NCBI GenBank assembly: GCA_002354135.1
Contig: DEKZ01000247.1
Span: 1 to 5,562 of the forward strand
From: Massilia sp. UBA2709
GTDB taxonomy: Bacteria; Pseudomonadota; Gammaproteobacteria; Burkholderiales; Burkholderiaceae_D
Reading direction: 5' to 3'
DNA length: 5,562 nucleotides
Within the stretch, counting starts at the first letter, position 1; each line of letters opens with the position of its first letter. This document shows positions 1 to 5,562 of the stretch, piece by piece. A program made the position numbers and the translations under genes. Below the pieces are notes generated by a model. It worked only from the letters and a program-made list of their open reading frames with translations. It was not told the DNA's origin and ran no database searches.

Positions 1-28
1 CGCGTGGGCACGGGGTGCCCACCCTACG
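1..28 (-). repeat. REP-like palindromic repeat, single copy at window edge
   Basis: An 8-bp perfect stem (GTGGGCAC at 4-11, GTGCCCAC at 15-22) closes a GGG loop and is followed by CCTACG. On the minus strand the unit begins with GTAG and continues into the palindrome, the layout described for REP sequences mobilised by RAYT (TnpA_REP) proteins. It differs by one base from the reverse complement of 3307-3334, and by that base plus a one-base insertion from 3239-3267, so it belongs to the same family. A partner unit may lie just left of the window. Membership of a repeat family is seen directly; mobilisation by a RAYT is inferred. Confidence 0.8.
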
Positions 29-146
29 GTCGCGGTCACGGACATCGGTTACGCAACAATGATTTTCGCGCCCGATCTAATGCCAACACCGCTACGTTGC
101 AATGCAATAAAATGGCCGCTCAACCGGACAACGCGCGAGACGAACG

Positions 147-1973
147 ATGACCGAAGTGACGTTCCCCAGACTGCTGTCTTCGCAGATCGCATTCGACATC
201 GCGCGCACCATCCTCGACGGTTTCGACAAGCACTACCGCCTGTTCCGCGAAGCCAGCAAGAACGCCAAGCGCCATTTCGAGGCCGCCGACTGGGCCACCG
301 CCCAGAAGGCCGCGCGCGAACGCATCGATTTCTACGACAAGCGCGTCCAGGAAGCCGTGCACATTCTCGAAGAGACGTACGCACGCGAGGAATTGACCGA
401 CCGCGTCTGGCGCGAGACCAAGCTGCACTACATCGGCCTGCTGTCGGGCTACAAGCGCCCGGAACTGGCCGAGACCTTCTTCAATTCGGTCAGCTGCCAC
501 ATCCTGCACCGCAGCTATTATCACAACGATTACATCTTCGTGCGCCCGGTGATTTCCACCGAGTACATCGAGACCGACGAACTGCTGCCGACCTACCGCG
601 TCTACTACCCGGCCGCGGACGGCCTGCGCTTCGCCCTGAACCGCGTCGTGTCCAATTTCCAGCTCGAGCGCCCCTTCGCCGCGCTCGACCGCGACACCGG
701 GCTGGTCGAAGCGCGCATGGTGGAGCAGTTCGGCCTGGACAAGCCGGAGTCGAACCTGCAGTTCCACGTCCTGTCCAGCCTGTTCTTCCGCAACAAGGGC
801 GCCTACATCGTCGGCCGCGCCATCAATGGCGCGCGCGAGTACCCCTTCGTGATCCCGATCCTGCACAACCGCCGCGGCCAGCTGGTGCTCGACACGGTAA
901 TCACCGACCCGGATCAGATCACCCTGCTGTTCTCGTTCACCCGCGCCTACTTCCTGGTCGACATGGAAGTGCCCTCGGCCTATGTGCAATTTTTGCGCAG
1001 CCTGATGCCACGTAAACCGCGCAGCGAGATCTACACCGTGCTCGGCCTGCAAAAGCAGGGCAAGACGCTGTTCTACCGCGACTACCTGCAGCACCTGAAG
1101 CACAGCTCGGACCAGTTCCAGATCTCGCCCGGCATCCGCGGCCTGGTGATGCTGGTGTTCGAGCTGCCGTCCTTTCCCTATGTGTTCAAGGTCATCAAGG
1201 ATTTCTATCCGCCGCCCAAGGACACGACGCGCGCCCAGATCAAGCAGAAATACCTGCTGGTCAAGCACCACGACCGCGTCGGACGCATGGCCGATACGCT
1301 GGAATACTCGGACGTTGCCTTTCCGCTGGCGCGCTTTTCCGAGGAGCTGCTGGCCGAGCTGCAGCAGCACTGCCCCTCGCTGGTCGAGATCGAGGGCGAG
1401 CGCATCATCGTCAAGCACCTGTATATCGAACGCCGCATGGTGCCGCTGAATATTTTCCTGAGCAATGCCGAACGCGCCGGCGACGATGGCCTGCTCGAGC
1501 ATGGCGTCTTCGAATACGGCAATGCGATCCGCGACCTGGTCGCCGCGAACATCTTCCCGGGCGACATGCTGTACAAGAATTTCGGCGTGACCCGCCAGGG
1601 CCGCGTCGTGTTCTATGACTACGACGAAATCGAATACCTCACCGACTGCAACTTCCGCGACATTCCGGAAGCGCGCAACGAGGAAGAAGAGATGTCGGCC
1701 GAGCCCTGGTACCCGATCGGCAAGCACGATGTCTTTCCGGAACAATTCGGCCGTTTCCTGCTCGGGAACCCGAAGATCCGGCAGTATTTCATGAAGCACC
1801 ACGCGGAGCTCTTGAGCCGTGCCTACTGGCAGGCGCACAAGGACCGCATCCTGGGAGGCGAAGTGGAAGACGTCTTCCCTTACCCGCAGCACATCCGCTT
1901 CCACAACCAGACCACCACACCACCGGCGCTGCCTGCATCGCCACCCTATTTGGAGAACCTACACAATGAATGA
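147..1973 (+). CDS. aceK: Isocitrate dehydrogenase kinase/phosphatase AceK
   Basis: This cytoplasmic bifunctional enzyme phosphorylates and dephosphorylates isocitrate dehydrogenase. It thereby sets the split of isocitrate between the TCA cycle and the glyoxylate bypass. The 608-residue product is somewhat longer than the roughly 580 of E. coli AceK. An N-terminal helical regulatory half precedes the kinase-like half, which opens with the family segment SPGIRGLVMLVFELPSFPYV at 327-346 and FKVIKD at 347-352 (ATP-binding lysine region). It continues with HDRVGRMADT (375-384), NIFPGDMLYKNFG (468-480) and YDYDEIEY (490-497). D473, D491 and D493 correspond, by motif matching from memory, to the E. 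coli acidic residues 457, 475 and 477. All look intact. The last 20 or so residues are a Thr/Pro/Ala-rich tail. The start has a weak GAGA six bases upstream. The reading frame overlaps the thiolase start by 8 nt. No aceA or aceB is adjacent, unlike the enterobacterial aceBAK operon. Confidence 0.97.
   Translation: MTEVTFPRLLSSQIAFDIARTILDGFDKHYRLFREASKNAKRHFEAADWATAQKAARERIDFYDKRVQEAVHILEETYAREELTDRVWRETKLHYIGLLSGYKRPELAETFFNSVSCHILHRSYYHNDYIFVRPVISTEYIETDELLPTYRVYYPAADGLRFALNRVVSNFQLERPFAALDRDTGLVEARMVEQFGLDKPESNLQFHVLSSLFFRNKGAYIVGRAINGAREYPFVIPILHNRRGQLVLDTVITDPDQITLLFSFTRAYFLVDMEVPSAYVQFLRSLMPRKPRSEIYTVLGLQKQGKTLFYRDYLQHLKHSSDQFQISPGIRGLVMLVFELPSFPYVFKVIKDFYPPPKDTTRAQIKQKYLLVKHHDRVGRMADTLEYSDVAFPLARFSEELLAELQQHCPSLVEIEGERIIVKHLYIERRMVPLNIFLSNAERAGDDGLLEHGVFEYGNAIRDLVAANIFPGDMLYKNFGVTRQGRVVFYDYDEIEYLTDCNFRDIPEARNEEEEMSAEPWYPIGKHDVFPEQFGRFLLGNPKIRQYFMKHHAELLSRAYWQAHKDRILGGEVEDVFPYPQHIRFHNQTTTPPALPASPPYLENLHNE
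1952..1955 (+). promoter_or_regulatory. Ribosome binding site of the thiolase gene
   Basis: GGAG lies 10 nt before the ATG at 1966, inside the last codons of aceK. It supports 1966 as the start over the upstream in-frame ATG at 1819, which would add 49 residues unlike any thiolase N-terminus. The start overlaps the aceK stop, so translational coupling is likely. Confidence 0.65.
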
Positions 1974-3165
1974 TCCAGTCGTTATCGTTGGCGCCGCCCG
2001 TACCCCGATGGGCGCGTTCCAGGGCGATTTTTCCTCGAAAACGGCGAGCGACCTCGGCGCGGTGGCCATCAAGGCGGCGGTCGAGCGCGCCGGCGTCGAC
2101 CCGCAAACCGTGGAACACGTCTACTTCGGCAACTGCCTGATGGCGGGCCAGGGCCAGGCCCCGGCGCGCCAGGCGCTGATCAAGGCCGGCCTGCCGCTGT
2201 CGACCGGCGCCGTCACCCTGTCTAAAATGTGCGGCTCGGCCATGCAGGCCGCGATCTTCGCCCACGACCAGCTGGTGGCGGGCAGCGCCGACGTCGTCGT
2301 CGCGGGCGGCATGGAGTCGATGACCAACGCGCCCTACCTGATCCCGAAGGCGCGCGGCGGCTACCGCATCGGCCACGCGCCGATGTTCGACCACATGATG
2401 CTCGACGGCCTGGAAGACGCCTACTCGCGCAACGAAAAGACCGGTGAGGGCCGCTCGATGGGCACCTTTGCCGAGGAATGCGTCGCCACTTACCAGTTCA
2501 CCCGCGAAGACCAGGACAACTTCGCGATCGAATCCGTGAAGCGCGCCCAGGCCGCCAACAACGACGGCACGTTTGCCTGGGAAATCGCCCCGGTCACGCT
2601 GGCGACCCGCACCGGCGAACTGATCGTCGAAAAGGACGAAGGCCCGATGAAGGCCAAGATCGACAAGATCCCGTCCCTGAAGCCCGCCTTCAAGAAGGAA
2701 GGCACCGTCACCGCCGCCTCGTCCTCGTCGATCAACGACGGCGCCGCCGCCCTGGTCATGATGCGCGAATCGAAGGCGAAAGAGCTGGGCCTGACCCCGA
2801 TCGCGCGCGTGATCGGCCACGCCACCCACGCCCAGGAACCGAACCTGTTCACGACTGCCCCGATCGGCGCGATGCAGAAGCTGTTCAAGAAGACCGGCTG
2901 GATGCCGAACGATGTCGATCTGTTCGAGATCAACGAAGCCTTCGCCGCCGTGCCGATGGCCGCCATGCGCGACCTCGAGATCCCGCACGAGAAGGTCAAC
3001 ATCCACGGCGGCGCCTGCGCCCTGGGCCACCCGATCGGCGCCTCGGGCGCGCGCATCATCGTCACCCTGCTGGGCGCCCTGAAAAAGACCGGCGGCAAGC
3101 GCGGCGTGGCCTCGCTGTGCATCGGCGGCGGCGAAGCGACCGCGATGGCGATCGAGATGGTGTGA
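1966..3165 (+). CDS. Acetyl-CoA acetyltransferase (thiolase family)
   Basis: This degradative or biosynthetic thiolase interconverts acetoacetyl-CoA (or a 3-ketoacyl-CoA) plus CoA with acetyl-CoA units in the cytoplasm. At 399 residues it has the usual family length. The N-terminus NDPVVIVGAARTPMG is typical. The nucleophilic cysteine is C89 in SKMCGSAMQ, the same position as in Zoogloea ramigera thiolase. NEAFA lies at 323-327, GHPIGASGAR at 354-363 (H355) and the second active-site cysteine C385 in LCIGGGEA, so the full catalytic set is present. The start is set by the GGAG at 1952 and by the conserved N-terminus. It overlaps aceK by 8 nt (ATGAATGA) and is therefore probably co-translated with it. 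An acyl-CoA dehydrogenase further downstream suggests acyl-CoA catabolism rather than polyhydroxybutyrate synthesis, since no phaB or phaC is visible. Chain-length preference (two-carbon versus longer ketoacyl-CoA) cannot be read from the sequence, so no symbol is assigned. Confidence 0.95.
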   Translation: MNDPVVIVGAARTPMGAFQGDFSSKTASDLGAVAIKAAVERAGVDPQTVEHVYFGNCLMAGQGQAPARQALIKAGLPLSTGAVTLSKMCGSAMQAAIFAHDQLVAGSADVVVAGGMESMTNAPYLIPKARGGYRIGHAPMFDHMMLDGLEDAYSRNEKTGEGRSMGTFAEECVATYQFTREDQDNFAIESVKRAQAANNDGTFAWEIAPVTLATRTGELIVEKDEGPMKAKIDKIPSLKPAFKKEGTVTAASSSSINDGAAALVMMRESKAKELGLTPIARVIGHATHAQEPNLFTTAPIGAMQKLFKKTGWMPNDVDLFEINEAFAAVPMAAMRDLEIPHEKVNIHGGACALGHPIGASGARIIVTLLGALKKTGGKRGVASLCIGGGEATAMAIEMV

Positions 3166-3173
3166 TGGTGCAT

Positions 3174-3210
3174 ACCGGGAGCCGGACCGTTGAGGTTTCC
3201 GGTTTCCGGT
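3174..3210 (+). terminator. Hairpin after the thiolase gene, possible weak terminator or 3' end stabiliser
   Basis: Starting 9 nt after the thiolase stop, ACCGGGAGCCGGA (3174-3186) pairs with TCCGGTTTCCGGT (3198-3210) over 13 bp, two of them G-U in RNA. The 11-nt loop can close by two more C-G pairs (3187-3188 with 3194-3195). The right arm is part of a GGTTTCC tandem repeat (3194-3207). The downstream sequence is only moderately T-rich (3216-3224, with G interruptions) rather than an uninterrupted T run, so full Rho-independent termination is doubtful. Partial read-through or protection of the upstream mRNA end is plausible. Confidence 0.5.
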
Positions 3211-3238
3211 TACGATGTTTGTTTGGATAGCTTGTAAG

Positions 3239-3334
3239 CGCGTGGGCACAGGGGCGCCCACCCTACGCAGGCGACAGCCGTCGACACGATCGCTGCCGCC
3301 GGCATTCGTAGGGTGGGCGCCCCGTGCCCACGCG
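3239..3334. repeat. Inverted pair of REP units (REPIN/BIME-like element)
   Basis: Unit 3239-3267 and unit 3307-3334 are reverse complements over 28 bases, broken only by one extra A at 3250. They are separated by a 39-nt spacer (3268-3306). Each unit contains its own internal palindrome (GTGGGC...GCCCAC). The right unit reads GTAG at 3308-3311 on the + strand and the left unit reads GTAG on the minus strand, so the GTAG ends face each other. The pair matches the copy at 1-28. A further near-complementary pair, GTTTGTTTGG (3217-3226) and CTAAACAAAC (3341-3350), flanks it, giving a possible 134-bp overall dyad. The element lies between two genes and could fold in RNA as a long stem. No transposase or RAYT gene is in the window. 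Confidence 0.85.
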
Positions 3335-3364
3335 GTCGTACTAAACAAACCGCAACGCCACACG

Positions 3365-3369
3365 AAGGA
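3365..3369 (+). promoter_or_regulatory. Ribosome binding site of the SDR gene
   Basis: AAGGA lies 7 nt before the ATG at 3377, a good Shine-Dalgarno match and spacing. It fixes the start there rather than at the in-frame ATG at 3215, which would translate through the REP pair and give a 54-residue extension with no family resemblance. Confidence 0.75.
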
Positions 3370-3376
3370 ACAACAC

Positions 3377-4045
3377 ATGCCTACCGCTTTGATCATCGGC
3401 GCCTCGCGCGGCATCGGCCACGAACTGGCGCGCCAGTACCGCCTTGACGGCTGGCGCGTGATCGCCACCGCCCGCAAGCAGCAGGACCTCGACAATCTCG
3501 CCGCCATGGGCGCCGAGCCGCACGCGCTCGACGTCACCGATGCCGAGGCCATCGCCGGCCTTGGCTGGAAACTCGACGACGAGAAGATCGACACCGCCTG
3601 GCTGGTTGCCGGCCTGTATGGTCCGCGCCACGACGGTTTTCCTACCCAGCAGGAATTCGACGCCGTCATGCACACGAACGTCCTGGCCGCGATGCGCCTG
3701 CTGCCCATCGTCGCGCCGCTGGTGGCGTCCACCCGCGGCAAGATCGGCGTGCTGTCCTCGATGATGGCCTCGATCGGCGGGCGCACCAGCGCCGGTGGCT
3801 CGCTCTACCGCGCCAGCAAGGCGGCCCTGAACTCGGTCTTGCGCGACACCGCGCTGACCTGGGGCCCGCAGGGCGCCACCTGCCTGGCCTTCCACCCCGG
3901 CTGGGTCCAGACCGATATGGGCGGCCCCAGCGCCACGGTGCCGGTCGAGCAGAGCGCGCGCGAACTGCGCACGCTGCTGGCCAATGCCGACGCCAGCGCC
4001 AACGGCAGCTTCCTGAACCACGACGGCGCACCGATTCCCTGGTAA
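3377..4045 (+). CDS. Short-chain dehydrogenase/reductase, CsgA/C-factor-like
   Basis: A 222-residue cytoplasmic NAD(P)H-dependent oxidoreductase of the classical SDR fold. The glycine-rich nucleotide-binding motif GASRGIG is at 8-14. R33 after the second strand (ATARK) suggests NADPH preference, and D52 in LDVTD would contact the adenine. N101 (HTNV), S127/S128 (VLSS), Y144 and K148 (YRASK) form the catalytic set. The 16-residue spacing from S128 to Y144, the HPGWVQTDMGG segment at 173-183 and the C-terminal GxFLNHDGxPIPW are characteristic of the CsgA/C-factor and sniffer-like carbonyl reductase branch. The usual NNAG motif is replaced by LVAG (76-79). The substrate is unknown. It lies 37 nt upstream of the acyl-CoA dehydrogenase gene and is probably cotranscribed with it. 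A beta-oxidation 3-hydroxyacyl-CoA dehydrogenase role is possible from context but not supported by the subfamily resemblance. Confidence 0.92.
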   Translation: MPTALIIGASRGIGHELARQYRLDGWRVIATARKQQDLDNLAAMGAEPHALDVTDAEAIAGLGWKLDDEKIDTAWLVAGLYGPRHDGFPTQQEFDAVMHTNVLAAMRLLPIVAPLVASTRGKIGVLSSMMASIGGRTSAGGSLYRASKAALNSVLRDTALTWGPQGATCLAFHPGWVQTDMGGPSATVPVEQSARELRTLLANADASANGSFLNHDGAPIPW

Positions 4046-4082
4046 GCCGATCACGACACGATAACAACGCACACGAGACACC

Positions 4083-5210
4083 ATGATCCTGACCGAAGAA
4101 CACCAGATGATCCGCGACGCCCTGCGCAGCTACGCGCAGGAGCGCCTGGCCCCGAACGCAGCGCGCTGGGACAAGGAACATTATTTTCCGAAAGCCGAAC
4201 TGAAGGAACTGGCGCAACTGGGCGCCTTCGGTGTCGCCGTGCCCGAGCAGTACGGCGGCGCGGGCCTCGACTACGTGTCGCTGGCGCTGGTGCTGGAAGA
4301 GATCGCGGCCGGCGACGGCGGCACCTCGACCATCATCTCGGTCAACAACTGCCCGGTCTGCTCGATCGCGATGATGTATGCCAGCGAGGCGCAGAAGCAG
4401 CAGTGGCTGGTGCCGCTGGCCCAGGGCGAGCTGCTCGGCGCCTTCGCCCTGACCGAGCCGCACACCGGCAGCGATGCCTCGGCCCTGCGCACCACGGCCA
4501 CCCGCGACGGCGACGAGTACGTCATCAATGGTTCGAAACAGTTCATCACGAGCGGCAAGTACGGCGACGTCGCCATCGTGATGGCGGTCACCGATAAAGC
4601 CGCAGGCAAGAAGGGCATCAGCGCCTTCTGGGTGCCGACCAATACCCCGGGCTACATCGTCGCTGGCCTGGAACAGAAGATGGGCCAGCACTCGTCCGAC
4701 ACCGCCCAGATCGTATTCGACAACTGCCGCATCCCGGCAGAGAACCTGATCGGCGAAGAAGGCATGGGCTACAAGATCGCCCTGTCGGGCCTGGAGGGCG
4801 GACGCATCGGCATCGCCTCGCAGTCGGTCGGCATGGCGCGCGCGGCCTTCGAGGCGGCGCTCGGCTACGCCAGGGAGCGCGAGAGCTTCGGCAAGCCCAT
4901 TTTCGAACACCAGTCGGTGCAGTTCAAACTGTCCGAAATGGCGATGAAGATCGAAGCGGCGCGCCAGCTGATCCTGCACGCGGCCTCGATGAAGGATGCT
5001 GGCCTGCCCTGCCTGAAGGAAGCCGCGATGGCCAAGCTGTTCGCCTCCGAGATGGCCGAGCGCGTGGTATCCGATGCGATGCAGATCTTCGGCGGCTACG
5101 GCTATGTGGCGGACTTCCCGATCGAGCGCATCTACCGCGACGTGCGCGTGTGCCAGATCTACGAAGGCACCAGCGACATCCAGAAAATCCTGATCGCGCG
5201 GGCGCTGTGA
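4083..5210 (+). CDS. Acyl-CoA dehydrogenase, short-chain type
   Basis: This FAD flavoenzyme catalyses alpha,beta-dehydrogenation of an acyl-CoA, passing electrons to electron-transfer flavoprotein. At 375 residues it has the standard family length. It shows the helical N-terminal domain (about 1-118), the middle beta domain beginning near FALTEPHTGSDAS (121-133), and the C-terminal helical domain with GRIGIASQSVGMA (240-252) and RESFGKPI (266-273). The second family signature, QIFGGYGY through R349 and D353, is intact. The likely catalytic base is E361 in QIYEGTSDIQK. Residue 240 before R241 is Gly, so the helix-G glutamate of isovaleryl-CoA dehydrogenases is absent. This pattern resembles butyryl/short-chain or short-branched enzymes. 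The ribosome binding site is weak (CGAGA at 4074-4078). The stop codon overlaps the ATG of the next small gene (TGATG). The exact substrate cannot be told from sequence. Confidence 0.95.
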   Translation: MILTEEHQMIRDALRSYAQERLAPNAARWDKEHYFPKAELKELAQLGAFGVAVPEQYGGAGLDYVSLALVLEEIAAGDGGTSTIISVNNCPVCSIAMMYASEAQKQQWLVPLAQGELLGAFALTEPHTGSDASALRTTATRDGDEYVINGSKQFITSGKYGDVAIVMAVTDKAAGKKGISAFWVPTNTPGYIVAGLEQKMGQHSSDTAQIVFDNCRIPAENLIGEEGMGYKIALSGLEGGRIGIASQSVGMARAAFEAALGYARERESFGKPIFEHQSVQFKLSEMAMKIEAARQLILHAASMKDAGLPCLKEAAMAKLFASEMAERVVSDAMQIFGGYGYVADFPIERIYRDVRVCQIYEGTSDIQKILIARAL

Positions 5211-5314
5211 TGGACGTCGTCCGCAAGCAGGAAGTGCGCACGCTGTTCGCGGCCATGGCCGGCGTGCTCACGGGCGGCGCGGCAATGGTCCTGGTGCTCT
5301 GGCTGGCGCGCTGA
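5210..5314 (+). CDS. Small single-helix membrane protein (34 aa), hypothetical
   Basis: A 34-codon frame starts at the A of the acyl-CoA dehydrogenase stop (TGATG), an arrangement typical of translational coupling by reinitiation, and ends one base before the next gene's ATG. The product has a short charged N-terminus (MDVVRKQEVR). It is followed by about 21 hydrophobic residues, roughly 12-32, with a GG kink at 22-23 and rich in Ala, Val, Leu and Met. It ends in Arg, so a single inner-membrane helix with the N-terminus inside is predicted from the basic residues 5, 6 and 10. I recognise no family. Placement filling the whole gap between two genes with stop-start junctions on both sides is the main evidence that it is translated. 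A chance frame cannot be excluded. Confidence 0.6.
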   Translation: MDVVRKQEVRTLFAAMAGVLTGGAAMVLVLWLAR

Positions 5315-5315
5315 G

Positions 5316-5562
5316 ATGAGCAGCGCCAGCACACGCCAGCCGCACATCCGCGCGGTCGAACAAAGCGAGCTGCCGGCGCTGTTCGTCTACCTCGACGACC
5401 ACCTGCGCGACAACGGCAGGGACGGCGCGCCCTTGTTCCAGCCGATGCCGCGCGCCGAGTCCTTCTTCCCGGTGGATAAACGCGCCGGCTTCGCGCTCGG
5501 CCTGGGAACCGCCGTCGGCGCCCCCGGCTGGCGGCGCGGCTGGATCGCGCTCGACGAGGACG
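5316..5562 (+). CDS. GNAT-like N-acetyltransferase, N-terminal part (runs off the window)
   Basis: 82 codons are visible and the frame is open at the right edge. The visible part begins with a strand-like IRAVEQSEL (11-19) and a helix containing ALFVYLDDHLRDNG (21-34), then FQPMPR (41-46) and a later strand GWRRGWIALDED (71-82). This resembles the start of GNAT acetyltransferases, where a Trp-rich strand is followed by contacts with acetyl-CoA. The diagnostic acetyl-CoA binding loop (Q/RxxGxG/A) would fall beyond the window, so the family call is tentative. The start is taken as the ATG 1 nt after the small membrane gene's stop. No strong ribosome binding site is visible, so translation is probably coupled to the upstream genes. 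The acceptor substrate is unknown. Confidence 0.7.
   Translation, partial: MSSASTRQPHIRAVEQSELPALFVYLDDHLRDNGRDGAPLFQPMPRAESFFPVDKRAGFALGLGTAVGAPGWRRGWIALDED

Noticed and set aside
84..125. Possible aceK promoter in the AT-richer patch (TTGCAA at 97-102, TAAAAT at 108-113)
   Set aside because: The two hexamers are only 5 nt apart and neither has a matching partner at 16-18 nt, so no sigma-70 promoter can be supported.
120..1904. 594-codon open frame antisense to aceK
   Set aside because: It mirrors the codon pattern of the strongly recognisable aceK gene in high-GC DNA. The product is a repetitive Val/Asp/Gln/Ala-rich string with no family features.
3239..3334. CRISPR-like array from repeated 28-mers
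   Set aside because: The two units are inverted rather than direct, there is one spacer only, and each unit is itself a palindrome with a GTAG head, which fits REP elements.
3215..3376. N-terminal extension of the SDR from an ATG at 3215
   Set aside because: It would translate through the REP pair. The conserved SDR N-terminus begins at 3377, which has a good AAGGA site.
3335..3376. Promoter for the SDR operon between the REP pair and the SDR start
   Set aside because: The 42-nt stretch has no -10/-35 pair of acceptable match; TACTAA at 3339-3344 is too poor.
1789..3786. 665-codon antisense open frame spanning the thiolase, the intergenic gap and part of the SDR
   Set aside because: It runs across two well-supported genes and a REP pair, has a composition typical of a reverse-frame shadow, and shows no domain.

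Overview
The window is GC-rich and tightly coding, with every supported gene on the + strand. Protein content, codon use and a REP-type intergenic repeat suggest a betaproteobacterium, probably Burkholderiales and perhaps the Oxalobacteraceae (Massilia-like). The family placement is inferred from general knowledge, not from a search.

Layout: a single REP-like palindrome lies at the left edge (1-28). It is followed by a short leader and aceK (147-1973), which encodes isocitrate dehydrogenase kinase/phosphatase. aceK overlaps the next gene, an acetyl-CoA acetyltransferase-type thiolase (1966-3165), by 8 nt. The only sizeable gap (3166-3376, 211 nt) holds a 13-bp hairpin just after the thiolase stop. 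It also holds two REP units in inverted orientation (3239-3334), which are themselves flanked by a further pair of 10-nt inverted arms. After the gap come a CsgA/C-factor-like short-chain dehydrogenase (3377-4045), a short-chain-type acyl-CoA dehydrogenase (4083-5210), a 34-codon single-helix membrane peptide (5210-5314) and the start of a GNAT-like acetyltransferase (5316 to beyond the right edge). The last three genes are joined by a TGATG overlap and a 1-nt gap.

How the genes may work together: acyl-CoA dehydrogenase performs the first step, and thiolase the last step, of beta-oxidation or of short or branched acyl-CoA breakdown, which yields acetyl-CoA. AceK sets how isocitrate is split between the TCA cycle and the glyoxylate bypass when cells grow on acetyl-CoA-yielding substrates. 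Overlap of aceK with a thiolase gene is therefore metabolically sensible. The hairpin and REP pair divide the cluster into an aceK-thiolase part and an SDR-acyl-CoA dehydrogenase-peptide-GNAT part, possibly with different expression levels.

I see no defence system, phage, integrase, transposase, tRNA, rRNA or CRISPR. The gene content is mostly ordinary housekeeping. The least explained items are the REP pair with its extra arms, the post-thiolase hairpin and the tiny membrane peptide.
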